DNA of 64,000 nucleotides from an uncultured SAR86 cluster bacterium (GTDB lineage Bacteria > Pseudomonadota > Gammaproteobacteria > Magnimaribacterales > D2472): assembly GCA_902517505.1 (NCBI GenBank), contig CABYCL010000001.1:1-64000 (forward strand), in the 5' to 3' direction. Positions 1 to 7,637 of the stretch are shown one piece after another. A program made the translations under genes and the position numbers. The notes beneath the pieces are model-generated. The model worked only from the letters and a program-made list of their open reading frames with translations, was not told the DNA's origin and ran no database searches. Numbering within the stretch: the stretch's first letter is position 1; every line of letters begins with the position of its first letter.

Positions 1-1
1 T

Positions 2-361
2 AATAATAAGAGTAAAAAAGAAAAATCAAGGAAAAAAATCTTCTTTACTTTGGCACATTCAAACGAATCTTTTTTATTGTTCAAAAAAAATGAAAAAACT
101 TTTTGGGAAAGCCTTTGGGTTCCATATGACAATCAAGATCAGATAAAATCAAATTTTTTTAAAGAGCCATTAAAAAGTGAAACTAAAAATTTTAATCATG
201 CTTTATCTCATATGGATCTTGATATTACTATCGAAATCTTTGACTATAAAACACCATTTAAGATTAAAACAAATTTAGAGCATAGATGGGTAAATAAAAA
301 TCAAATTGATAAATTTGGTCTTCCAAAACCCATAAAGACTATAATAGAAAATTATGTCTAA
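2..361 (+). CDS. mutY: A/G-specific adenine glycosylase, C-terminal part (5' end outside window)
   Basis: The frame is open from base 2, so the gene runs in from the left; the ORF-track start (TTG at 50) is only an artefact of where the window begins. The visible ~119 residues look like the NUDIX-like C-terminal domain of MutY, which recognises 8-oxoG opposite adenine in base excision repair. The stretch FLLFKKNEKTFWESLWVPY resembles the family's pattern of hydrolase-fold strand followed by a glwefP-type motif, and the end WVNKNQIDKFGLPKPIKTII is the typical closing strand (L-P-x-P-x-x-x-x-I). The catalytic HhH and Fe-S domains lie outside. It overlaps the next gene, yggX, by 8 bp (ATG inside its last codons), an arrangement common in gammaproteobacteria, which supports the call. 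Confidence 0.85.
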   Translation, partial: NNKSKKEKSRKKIFFTLAHSNESFLLFKKNEKTFWESLWVPYDNQDQIKSNFFKEPLKSETKNFNHALSHMDLDITIEIFDYKTPFKIKTNLEHRWVNKNQIDKFGLPKPIKTIIENYV

Positions 362-623
362 GAAGATACTTTGTAAAAAGCTTAATAAAGAACTTCCAGC
401 TTTATTGGTGCCACCAATGCCTGGACCAAAAGGCCAAGAAATTATGGAATCTATATCTGAAGAGGCATGGGAAATGTGGAAGTCACATCAGACAACTTTA
501 ATAAATGAAAAGCACTTGGATATGTCAAATCCAGAAAATCGAAAATGGCTCCAAGATCAAATGGACAAATTTTTTAATAATCAAGATTACGAAACAGCGT
601 CGGGATTTAAGGCTCTAGACTAA
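354..623 (+). CDS. yggX: Probable Fe(2+)-trafficking protein YggX
   Basis: This is an 89-residue full-length YggX family protein, a small cytosolic protein linked to protection of labile iron and Fe-S clusters against oxidative damage. The family hallmarks are visible: an early Cys (KKILCKKL), the GPKGQEIMESISEEAWEMWKSHQT core and the C-terminal R-x-W-L-x-x-Q-M-x-K-F-F block. It starts inside the end of mutY and is translationally coupled to it; MutY is itself an Fe-S enzyme, so the pairing makes functional sense. No clear intrinsic terminator follows before the next gene 108 bp downstream. Confidence 0.95.
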   Translation: MSKKILCKKLNKELPALLVPPMPGPKGQEIMESISEEAWEMWKSHQTTLINEKHLDMSNPENRKWLQDQMDKFFNNQDYETASGFKALD

Positions 624-731
624 AAATTTTTCAATCTTAAATAGTCGAAAAATCATGATATATTTTGATTTACAAAATAAAAGAAATGGCGTTTAATTTA
701 AGAAGTTTTATATTCTTAATAGGGGCAAAGT

Positions 732-3335
732 ATGGCTAATAATCCAAACTCTAAATTTCCAACTGAAGCTGAAATTGTCATTGTCGGTGTTGGTGGAATT
801 GTAGGCTCAATGCTTGCCTACTGGCTTGCAGAACTTGGTCAAAAAAATATTGTAGGGTTAGAAAAATCTACAATTATTCCTTCTGATATTGCCTCAACCG
901 CTCATGCATCTGATTTTGTATATAACACTACTCATGACAAATTAGGTTGCTGGACTACAGCATTCAGCAGAAAGTTTTATGAAGATAATGGATTTTTTTT
1001 AAAAAAAGGAGGTTTAGAAATCTGTCGTAAAGATGATGATGAACGTTGGGAAGAACTTAAAAGAAAAGTTGCATCAGGAAAAGCATTTGGTACAAACGTT
1101 AGATTGATATCAGCAGCTGAGGCAGTTGAAAAATTTCCCCTACTTGAGGAAGAATCTATGCGAGGTGCTATGTGGGACCCTGATGCAGGTCTTGTTGTTC
1201 CGCGATCACAAGAAGTTGTTAACTTTGCTGTAGAAAGTGCTAAAGAAAAAGGAGCGTTGAAAACTTTTACAAATACTCCAGCAAATGATTTTGAAATAGA
1301 AGACGGCAAAATTGTTGGTGTTAAAACTGACAAAGGAACGATTAAAACTAAGAAAGTTGTTATTTCTTCTGGAATTTGGGGACCTTTAATGGGTAAGAAG
1401 GCAGGTGTTGGTGTTCCTTTGATGCCAGTTGAACACCCACTATTATTTTTTGGACCATACGAAGAAATCCAAGATACTGAAGAAATGCTAGTCTACCCTC
1501 TTCTCAGAGATCAAGGTAACTCAGCCTATGTTAGAGATACAGGTAAGTTTCATGGTGGTATGCTCGAATGGGGATATTATGAAGATAAAAATCCTAGATT
1601 AGTTGATCCTGAAGACATAGGAAATCCTGATAAGACTATGTTGTCTGATTCTATGAGATATTTAGAGCTTGAAGAGATTGCTGAACCTCTTGAAAAAGCT
1701 TTTGAAACAACACCTATACTTAGTGAACTGGGTTGGGATGAAAAAAGTTCATTTAACGGACTTTTATCTGTAACAGCAGATGCTGGCTCTTTGATTGGTG
1801 AAAGTCCAGAGGTTAGAGGATTTTGGTTGTGTGAAGCTGTTTGGGTGAAAGATGGACCAGGCTGTGCCAGACTTTGCGCAGAAGCGATGGTCAATGGTAA
1901 AACTCAAGTGGATATGCATTCATTTGATATATCAAGATTCTATCCACATCAAAAAGAAAGGGATTATGTAAAGACAAGAGCTTTTGAAAATTCTCAAACT
2001 ATTTATACCCCTGCCGTTCATCCTAGAGAACCTTATATTACTCAAAGAGAAATGTTTGTTAGTCCATTTTATGAAAGAGAAAAGGAACTTGGCGGGCATT
2101 TTGAAAACGAAGTTGCTGGATGGGAAAGAGCCCTTGCTTATATTAGTAATAGAGAAAAACTTGATAACTATCTAAAAGAGGTGCCTTTAAGAGAAAATGA
2201 ATGGGATACTCGTCATATACCTTACGACGTTGCCAATGCTGAGCATCTTGCAATGAGTGATTCAGTTGGCATGATTAACTTATCTCATTTTCCTATCATG
2301 GACATTAAAGGTCCAGATGCCGAACGTATGTTGGAATACTTATCGGTTGCAAAAGTTGGCGGCAATACTCCAGAAGGAAAAGTTATTTACACAAACTTCT
2401 TAGATGAAGATGGTGGTGTTCATGCTGACCTAACTATTTCACGCTTAGGTTCTGATAGTTATAGAGTTGTAACTGGTGGTGCTGACGGTAATCGTGATTG
2501 GGTGACATTGCGAAACTATAGAGATGACAATGGCTTAAATGCTGATATAAATATTAGAACGCATGATATTGCGACTTTAGGTTTATGGGGGCCAAAAGCT
2601 GTAAATGCTCTAGGCAATTTTATAGATCCTGGTGAAGTTGATATTAGTAATTTTCCATTTGTGACTGCAAAAAACTTAACTCTGAATTTATCAGGCGGTA
2701 AGAAAGTTAATGTTTGGGCGGCTAGAATCTCATATGTTGGTGAAAGTGGATGGGAAATATACTTCGATAACAATAAAGAAGATGGTTTAGCCTTATACGA
2801 TTCGTTGCTTGAAGTTGGAGTAGTTCCAGTTGGCATTGAAACATATGCTAATAGTAGAAGGCTAGAAAAAAGTTTCAGACTTCAAGGCGCAGATCTTGAA
2901 ACAGAATATACTGCCATTGAAGCAGCTATTCAAAGACCTCTTGTAAAAGAAGCAGATTTCCATGGGAAAGCAGCTCATCTTTCTCAAAGAGATGAAGATC
3001 CGTGCGCAATTCTATGTACAATGACATTAGATGATCTAAATGTATCTGGAAAGACAAGATACCCTGTTGGCATTTCACCAATTATTGATCCTGTAACAGG
3101 TGAAGTACCAATAGATAGTAAAGGTAGAAGATCATACACAACGGGTATGTCTTATTGCCCATCTCTTAAGAAATTTGTAGTTATGGGCTATCTACCTAAA
3201 GACATTGCTGTTCAAGGAAAGTCACTTCTAATCGAATACTTTAATGAAGATGGTGATGGTTTGTATCCTATGACTGTTCAAATAGTTGGCAAAGGATCTC
3301 TTTATGATCCTACCAATGAAAGAGTTCGTGCTTAA
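732..3335 (+). CDS. FAD-dependent oxidoreductase fused to GcvT domain (dimethylglycine/sarcosine dehydrogenase family)
   Basis: The 867-residue protein has two halves. Residues ~14-400 form a DAO-type FAD domain; residues ~430-860 form a GcvT-like tetrahydrofolate-binding aminomethyltransferase region, including MINLSHFPIMDIKGPDAERML. Family members oxidatively demethylate N-methyl amino acids such as dimethylglycine or sarcosine and pass the C1 unit to tetrahydrofolate. His58 in ASTAHAS sits where relatives carry the covalently flavinylated His. The dinucleotide loop reads GVGGIVGS, one residue longer than the usual GxGxxG. Start ATG 732 has a good AGGGG ribosome site about 7 nt upstream. 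It stands alone, with no glycine-betaine genes beside it, so the exact substrate is unknown. Confidence 0.85.
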   Translation: MANNPNSKFPTEAEIVIVGVGGIVGSMLAYWLAELGQKNIVGLEKSTIIPSDIASTAHASDFVYNTTHDKLGCWTTAFSRKFYEDNGFFLKKGGLEICRKDDDERWEELKRKVASGKAFGTNVRLISAAEAVEKFPLLEEESMRGAMWDPDAGLVVPRSQEVVNFAVESAKEKGALKTFTNTPANDFEIEDGKIVGVKTDKGTIKTKKVVISSGIWGPLMGKKAGVGVPLMPVEHPLLFFGPYEEIQDTEEMLVYPLLRDQGNSAYVRDTGKFHGGMLEWGYYEDKNPRLVDPEDIGNPDKTMLSDSMRYLELEEIAEPLEKAFETTPILSELGWDEKSSFNGLLSVTADAGSLIGESPEVRGFWLCEAVWVKDGPGCARLCAEAMVNGKTQVDMHSFDISRFYPHQKERDYVKTRAFENSQTIYTPAVHPREPYITQREMFVSPFYEREKELGGHFENEVAGWERALAYISNREKLDNYLKEVPLRENEWDTRHIPYDVANAEHLAMSDSVGMINLSHFPIMDIKGPDAERMLEYLSVAKVGGNTPEGKVIYTNFLDEDGGVHADLTISRLGSDSYRVVTGGADGNRDWVTLRNYRDDNGLNADINIRTHDIATLGLWGPKAVNALGNFIDPGEVDISNFPFVTAKNLTLNLSGGKKVNVWAARISYVGESGWEIYFDNNKEDGLALYDSLLEVGVVPVGIETYANSRRLEKSFRLQGADLETEYTAIEAAIQRPLVKEADFHGKAAHLSQRDEDPCAILCTMTLDDLNVSGKTRYPVGISPIIDPVTGEVPIDSKGRRSYTTGMSYCPSLKKFVVMGYLPKDIAVQGKSLLIEYFNEDGDGLYPMTVQIVGKGSLYDPTNERVRA

Positions 3336-3348
3336 CTAATTAGACTTA

Positions 3349-3377
3349 ATGACAACAGTTGTAAACTTGCCTATAAT
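3349..3377 (+). promoter_or_regulatory. Predicted sigma-70 promoter of tRNA-Phe
   Basis: ATGACA (3349-3354) is separated by exactly 17 bp from a perfect TATAAT (3372-3377). Transcription would start near 3384, about 10 nt before the mature tRNA 5' end. This is the best-looking promoter I found in the window, and it fits a stable-RNA gene. Confidence 0.7.
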
Positions 3378-3393
3378 CCAAAGTTCAATTTAA

Positions 3394-3469
3394 GCCCAGA
3401 TAGCTCAGTTGGTAGAGCAAAGGACTGAAAATCCTTGTGTCGGTGGTTCGATCCCACCTCTGGGCACCA
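3394..3469 (+). tRNA. tRNA-Phe (GAA)
   Basis: This is a complete 76-nt cloverleaf with encoded CCA. The acceptor arms gcccaga and tctgggc pair, the D-arm contains agctcagttggtagagc, the anticodon stem ggact/... encloses the loop with GAA, and the T-arm is ggtggttcgatcccacc. The anticodon GAA reads Phe codons. The region from the anticodon loop to just past CCA is duplicated exactly about 1.1 kb downstream, the signature of a site-specific integration target. Confidence 0.97.
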
Positions 3470-3471
3470 TT
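3424..3471 (+). repeat. Direct repeat copy 1 (att-like, within tRNA-Phe)
   Basis: 48 bp identical to 4565-4612. It begins at the anticodon loop (actgaaaatcc) and ends two bases past the CCA. Flanking bases differ (gg before copy 1, cc before copy 2), which fixes the repeat ends. Confidence 0.95.
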
Positions 3472-3498
3472 CTTACAGGGTTTTTCAAGATTTAAGTT

Positions 3499-3567
3499 TT
3501 AACACACATTAACACACTGCTTTCTTTGAGATTTAGTGTGTTAGATTTAACACACTTTTTAACACAT
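3499..3567 (+). repeat. TTAACACAC repeat array (candidate recombinase arm sites or operator)
   Basis: The 9-mer TTAACACAC occurs at 3499-3507, 3509-3517 and 3547-3555, with a one-mismatch copy TTAACACAT at 3559-3567. An inverted near-copy, GTGTGTTAG, is at 3536-3544. Spacing between neighbouring direct copies is 10 and 12 bp, about one helical turn, as expected for protein bound on one face of DNA. The array lies just inside the tRNA-side junction and just upstream of the cargo gene, so it could be integrase arm-type sites, an iteron-like element or an operator. Confidence 0.7.
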
Positions 3568-3596
3568 CATAATTTTGGCATACTTATAAATCATAT

Positions 3597-4553
3597 ATGA
3601 AAATCCAATACATCCTATCATCAGTCCTTTTAGTTTTGCCTTTATACATAACGGGCAATGTTGAGCAAGACTATAAAAAAGATGCTCTTTGTGTCGAGGT
3701 ATTTACAGAAGGAATTGGTTGGACTCATACTTTTGGTGAAGGTAGATGCCCTGCTGGTTCAAATAAAGATGAGTATTCTCAAAAATTAAAAAAAATTGAT
3801 TCAATCGTAGAAGTTGGCAATAGTGCTCAACAAGCAGTTGTTGCTATAGGAGAAGTTCTTCGACAAAAAAGAATTATCGATAGTCTAAATAAAAATCAAA
3901 TTATAAATAAATTTAGATTTTCCACTATAAATGAAAACAATAAGAACAAAATGGGTGAAGATTTTTTTAAGTTGCTTACGAAAAGAAATACCAAACTATC
4001 AGTTGGTATTGGTGAAGTAATAGTTTTTATTACAGAAGGAAGTATCCAAGATTGTTACATACCAAAATTTGAAACAAACTATCCATACAAAAGTGGTAAA
4101 TGGTTTATTTTAAGCAATCAACCTGTATGTAATATACCTGGAGAAAATTTAAAATATTTTTATCCGTTTTATTCTAATGAAGAACAACCATCATATAACT
4201 CCATTCATCCAGTTACATTTGACTACAAAAAAAAGAAAGACCTGTACAAAATTTGTGTAAAGGTTTCACAAAAAATAGCATGTAAAGATAAGGCAAAATT
4301 AGATATAGATTTTGAAGATTCTCAAGGTTTTGTCTACAACATACAATCTCCAAAAAGAATGGTGATTGTCTCAAAAATTGAAAATGACTTAATTGAAGTT
4401 GTTGAATCCTATTATGATGAAGATTTAAAAGATTACATAGATGCTCCCAGAAAGATCAATATTAATGATGAGAAAATCTTTACATCTTTTGATCAAAAGA
4501 TTGAATTTATAGAAATACAAAATAATCAATTAATATACAAAATTATTGATTAG
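3597..4553 (+). CDS. Unknown secreted protein, cargo of the tRNA-Phe mini-island
   Basis: I do not recognise this 318-residue protein. It has a clear Sec signal peptide (MKIQYILSSVLLVLPLYITG, cleavage near residue 20), so it should be periplasmic or exported. The mature part is lysine-rich and has six well-spread cysteines (for example C32, C51, and those in IQDCYIP, QPVCNIP, YKICVKV and KIACKDK), an even number that would suit disulfides. No transmembrane segment follows the signal. A stretch around residues 70-90 (VEVGNSAQQAVVAIGEVLRQKR) looks helical. It is the only gene between the two att-like repeats, and its stop lies 11 bp before the distal repeat. Length and codon pattern look like a real gene. 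Confidence 0.7.
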   Translation: MKIQYILSSVLLVLPLYITGNVEQDYKKDALCVEVFTEGIGWTHTFGEGRCPAGSNKDEYSQKLKKIDSIVEVGNSAQQAVVAIGEVLRQKRIIDSLNKNQIINKFRFSTINENNKNKMGEDFFKLLTKRNTKLSVGIGEVIVFITEGSIQDCYIPKFETNYPYKSGKWFILSNQPVCNIPGENLKYFYPFYSNEEQPSYNSIHPVTFDYKKKKDLYKICVKVSQKIACKDKAKLDIDFEDSQGFVYNIQSPKRMVIVSKIENDLIEVVESYYDEDLKDYIDAPRKININDEKIFTSFDQKIEFIEIQNNQLIYKIID

Positions 4554-4564
4554 TCGATAATGCC

Positions 4565-4612
4565 ACTGAAAATCCTTGTGTCGGTGGTTCGATCCCACCT
4601 CTGGGCACCATT
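4565..4612 (+). repeat. Direct repeat copy 2 (att-like, tRNA-Phe 3' fragment)
   Basis: Exact copy of 3424-3471. It carries the anticodon loop, variable loop, T-arm, 3' acceptor strand and CCA but nothing upstream, so it cannot encode a tRNA. It marks the distal end of the inserted segment. Confidence 0.95.
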
Positions 4613-4696
4613 AATAATCATTTAATCTAAAACTAATTATCAATAGAGTACTATAATCATTTATTAGATTTTTAAAATATTGTATATTAGATAATT

Positions 4697-5176
4697 ATGA
4701 AATTAATATACCTATTAAACTTTCTCATTTCAGCAAATATATATGCTGGTGTATTATTAAATGAAATATTAGTGGATGAATTTACTGATGAAGAATCTGT
4801 TGCATTAACCTTTACTGCAGATGAGGATTTTGAAGTTTTCCGAAAATGGGGTCAAATAGTTTGTAATGAAGGTTCTTTATTGCTGGGAATTGAAGATACA
4901 GATTCTTGGCATTTCGAAGATTACATTAAAGTGAAGTTTAGGTTTGATAAAAATCAGCCATTTGAATATCAATTAAATTTTGATACAGATTCCTCATTTG
5001 CTTATACATATTCTGAGGAAATAATATTCACAGTTCTTGATGAATTAAAAGGCTCTCGAAGCTTTTTAATCCAGTTAGAAGATGCTGATGTTCCAATGAG
5101 ATTTACTGATATTTATGATTCTGAAGGAAAAGTGAATAAATTTTTAGAAACTCTCCTTACAAAGTCTGATTGCTAA
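4697..5176 (+). CDS. Unknown secreted acidic protein
   Basis: A 159-residue protein with a Sec signal peptide (MKLIYLLNFLISANIYA, cleavage before GVLL). I cannot assign it to a family. The mature part is strongly acidic and rich in alternating strand-like segments (for example VALTFTADEDFEVF and KVKFRFDKNQPFEYQLNF), suggesting a small beta-rich periplasmic protein. It has two cysteines, one near residue 56 (GQIVCNEG) and one as the very last residue, which could form a disulfide. It sits just outside the distal att-like repeat, so it may be ordinary chromosome or a second, older cassette. A TATAAT at 4652-4657 lies upstream but has no good -35 partner. Confidence 0.65.
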   Translation: MKLIYLLNFLISANIYAGVLLNEILVDEFTDEESVALTFTADEDFEVFRKWGQIVCNEGSLLLGIEDTDSWHFEDYIKVKFRFDKNQPFEYQLNFDTDSSFAYTYSEEIIFTVLDELKGSRSFLIQLEDADVPMRFTDIYDSEGKVNKFLETLLTKSDC

Positions 5177-5207
5177 GAAGCTACTTAAAAAAAGTTACAA
5201 TATATTC

Positions 5208-6185
5208 ATGATTTCAAATTTTCAAAAACCAATTGATTCTGGATTTCATGCTAAATCAAACTCAAACGATATAGTTCAAAACATTGATCTAGTTGGAAAA
5301 AAAGCAATTATAACTGGAGGTTATTCTGGAATTGGTTTGGAGACAACGAAAAGTTTGGTTGATGTAGGAGCTGAGGTTTTTATTCCAGCAAAAAGAACAG
5401 ATGAAGCATCTTCAAATCTTGAGGGAATTGTTCCAAAAGATCATATTATTAAAATGGATTTAAGTGATCTTAATTCAGTTAAGTCTTTTGCAGATTCTTT
5501 TAAAGAATCAAATAATAAACTTGATTTACTCATTAATAACGCAGGTATTATGGCTTGTCCTGAGACAAGAATTGGGAAAAACTGGGAGAGTCAATTTGCG
5601 GTAAATCATGTTGGTCATTTTTTATTAACTAAAGAATTAATGCATTTGATGTCGAATGTTGAGGGAGCAAGATTTATTAGCTTATCATCTTCTGCACACT
5701 CTCTAACGCCAATTCTTTGGGATGATATTCATTTTGAAAATAATGCTTATGATAAATGGATGGCGTATGGACAATCAAAAACAGCTTCTTCCCTTATTGC
5801 TATAGAATTTAACAATAGAATGAAAGATAAAGGAGTAAAAGGATTTTCAGTTCATCCCGGTGGGATTATGACACCTCTTCAACGTCATCTTGAAAATCAA
5901 GAAATGGTTGCATTGGGATGGTTAAAAGAGGATGGAAGTCCTTCAGATCTTGCAAAGAATTTTTTTAAAACTACAAGCCAAGGTGCTGCAACAACTCTAT
6001 GGTGTGCAACCAGTCCAAAATTAAATGATATTGGTGGAGTATTTTGTGAAGACTGTGATATAGCTAAAAGAAAGAATGATGTTGACGAATCTCTTCAAAG
6101 ATATTTTGGCGTAGCAGATTGGGCAGTTGACTCAGATGAGGCCTCAAAATTATGGGAAGTCACTGAAACAATGCTTTCATCGTGA
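5208..6185 (+). CDS. Short-chain dehydrogenase/reductase (SDR, retinol-dehydrogenase-like)
   Basis: A 325-residue classical SDR with a Rossmann fold. The cofactor motif TGGYSGIG is at residues 36-43, the NNAG motif appears in LINNAGIMA, and the catalytic YxxxK is at Y187/K191 (AYGQSKTA), preceded by the active-site Ser region ISLSSSAHS. This length, with an N-terminal extension of about 25 residues and a C-terminal tail, resembles the WWOX/retinol dehydrogenase-like group, which reduce or oxidise hydroxyl groups of lipophilic substrates with NADP(H). The substrate cannot be read from sequence. Its stop overlaps the GTG start of the next gene by 4 bp, so the two are probably cotranscribed. Confidence 0.85.
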   Translation: MISNFQKPIDSGFHAKSNSNDIVQNIDLVGKKAIITGGYSGIGLETTKSLVDVGAEVFIPAKRTDEASSNLEGIVPKDHIIKMDLSDLNSVKSFADSFKESNNKLDLLINNAGIMACPETRIGKNWESQFAVNHVGHFLLTKELMHLMSNVEGARFISLSSSAHSLTPILWDDIHFENNAYDKWMAYGQSKTASSLIAIEFNNRMKDKGVKGFSVHPGGIMTPLQRHLENQEMVALGWLKEDGSPSDLAKNFFKTTSQGAATTLWCATSPKLNDIGGVFCEDCDIAKRKNDVDESLQRYFGVADWAVDSDEASKLWEVTETMLSS

Positions 6186-7144
6186 AAAATTTTTTTATTT
6201 TATATGAAAATATTGAGCCCTACTCCTCAGGTTATTTAGAAATAGATAAGCATAAAATTTATTACGAGGAATGCGGTAATCCAAATGGCAAACCAGCAGT
6301 ATTTCTTCATGGTGGTCCCGGTGGTGGTGGTAGTACTAGAGTAAGAGGCTTTTTCAATCCTGAGCTATATAGAATTATTATATTTGATCAACGTGGTTGT
6401 GGCAGAAGTAAGCCTCATGCATGTATAGAAAATAATACAACTTGGGATTTAGTAGATGATATTGAGAGGCTTAAAGAAAAACTAGGAATCAAAAAATGGC
6501 TTGTTTTTGGTGGATCTTGGGGAAGTACACTTTCACTGGCTTACGCTCAAACATATCCTAACTCGGTTTCAGAACTAGTTCTTAGGGGTATCTTTATGTT
6601 GAGAGATAAAGAACTAAAGTGGTTTTACCAAGATGGAGCTAGCAGAATATTTCCAGAAGCTTGGGAGGGATTTTTAAAACCTATTAAAGAAGAAGATAGA
6701 AATAATTTAATGGATGCATACTATAAAATTTTTACGGGAGATGATGATAAAAAGAAAATGGAAGCTGCAGTAGCTTGGTCTAAATGGGAAGGCTCTGTAA
6801 GTACACTAAGTCATAAGCCTGATATGGTTTCATCTTACTCTGAATCTAAATTTGCTCTAGCTTTTGCACTTATTGAAAATCATTACTTTGTTAATAAAGG
6901 TTTTCTTGATAATGAAGACCAGCTCATTTCATCATCTTCTATTGATAAAATTCGTCATATACCAGCTAAAATAATACAAGGTAGATATGATATTGTTTGC
7001 CCTATGGAAACTGCATGGGAATTATCAAAAAATTTGCCAGAAGCACAATTAATAATTGCGCCCTCTTCAGGACATAGTGCTTTTGAAAAAGAAATTACCC
7101 ATGAACTTATCAAGGCTACAGAGGAGTTTGCTAAAAATGAATAA
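6182..7144 (+). CDS. pip: Proline iminopeptidase (alpha/beta hydrolase, S33)
   Basis: A 320-residue cytosolic serine peptidase that removes N-terminal proline from peptides. The oxyanion motif HGGPGGG is at residues 43-49, followed by FDQRGCGRS and the nucleophile elbow GGSWGS with Ser112; the catalytic His is in SSGHSAFE near the C-terminus. Length and all signature blocks match the family. The start is GTG inside the GTGA overlap with the SDR stop; no in-frame ATG lies nearby. The following kinase-like gene starts within its last codons, giving a run of coupled genes. Confidence 0.92.
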   Translation: MKNFFILYENIEPYSSGYLEIDKHKIYYEECGNPNGKPAVFLHGGPGGGGSTRVRGFFNPELYRIIIFDQRGCGRSKPHACIENNTTWDLVDDIERLKEKLGIKKWLVFGGSWGSTLSLAYAQTYPNSVSELVLRGIFMLRDKELKWFYQDGASRIFPEAWEGFLKPIKEEDRNNLMDAYYKIFTGDDDKKKMEAAVAWSKWEGSVSTLSHKPDMVSSYSESKFALAFALIENHYFVNKGFLDNEDQLISSSSIDKIRHIPAKIIQGRYDIVCPMETAWELSKNLPEAQLIIAPSSGHSAFEKEITHELIKATEEFAKNE

Positions 7145-7634
7145 TATTAGTTTTATTGGCATGGCCGGATGTGGTAAATCAACACTAGGCAATGCTATTT
7201 CAAAAGAAATGAATTTAAGTTTTCAAGATACAGATCATCTCATTGAAGAAAAATTTAATATGTCACTAGAGGATATTAAAAACAAATTTGGATACGAATT
7301 TGTAAGGTCAGCTGAAGAAGAAGTAATTCTTAGCCTAAATGAATCAACTAAAATAATATCAACAGGTGGAAGTGCCATATATTCAGAAATTGCAATGAAT
7401 CATCTTAAGTCTTTTTCAAAAATAATTTATATTGATACTCCTCTTGAAACAATAATTGAAAGAATTGATGTTGGACAAGAAAGAGGTCTTGCTGTGCCTG
7501 ATGGTATATCAGTTTCAGATGTATACCTTGAAAGGAAGCCGCTTTATGAAAAATTCTTTCAATTCACATTAGACGGATCAAAATCAATTCAACAGCTTGT
7601 GATTGAAGTTGCAAAAATATATTTTGATAAGTAA
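7137..7634 (+). CDS. Shikimate kinase-like P-loop kinase
   Basis: The ORF track opens at 7056, but that overlaps pip deeply; ATG 7137 gives a 165-residue protein overlapping pip by 8 bp and beginning directly before the P-loop, as in shikimate kinases. Walker A is GMAGCGKST (residues 8-16), a DxD motif follows in QDTDHLIEE, an Arg lies in YEFVRSAEEEVI where the family has F-R-x-x-E, and STGGSAIY matches the substrate-binding GG motif. Shikimate kinase phosphorylates shikimate in aromatic amino-acid synthesis. The usual neighbour aroB is absent and F-R-x-x-E is slightly changed, so a related small-molecule kinase is possible. Confidence 0.75.
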   Translation: MNNISFIGMAGCGKSTLGNAISKEMNLSFQDTDHLIEEKFNMSLEDIKNKFGYEFVRSAEEEVILSLNESTKIISTGGSAIYSEIAMNHLKSFSKIIYIDTPLETIIERIDVGQERGLAVPDGISVSDVYLERKPLYEKFFQFTLDGSKSIQQLVIEVAKIYFDK

Positions 7635-7637
7635 AAG

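Larger units (their letters stand above)
3424..4612 (+). mobile_element. Mini genomic island integrated at tRNA-Phe (no recombinase)
   Basis: The segment is bounded by two identical 48-bp sequences: 3424-3471, which is the 3' half of the working tRNA-Phe gene, and 4565-4612. The second copy lacks the acceptor 5' strand and D-arm, so it is not a gene. This is the geometry left by tyrosine-recombinase integration into a tRNA 3' end, where the intact tRNA is rebuilt at one junction. The interior (~1.1 kb) holds a TTAACACAC repeat array and one secreted-protein gene; no integrase or excisionase ORF is present. It could be a decayed island, a satellite that borrows an integrase, or a non-autonomous cassette. 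The boundaries are seen directly; the mechanism is inferred. Confidence 0.8.

Noticed and set aside
977-2836. Minus-strand ORFs inside the FAD/GcvT gene (977-1333, 1577-1894, 2516-2836)
   Set aside because: All are antisense to a well-supported 867-aa protein, serine/proline-rich low-complexity translations typical of shadow frames.
4565-4612. Second tRNA-Phe gene
   Set aside because: Only the anticodon loop to CCA is present; the 5' acceptor strand, D-arm and 5' half of the anticodon stem are missing, so it cannot form a tRNA.
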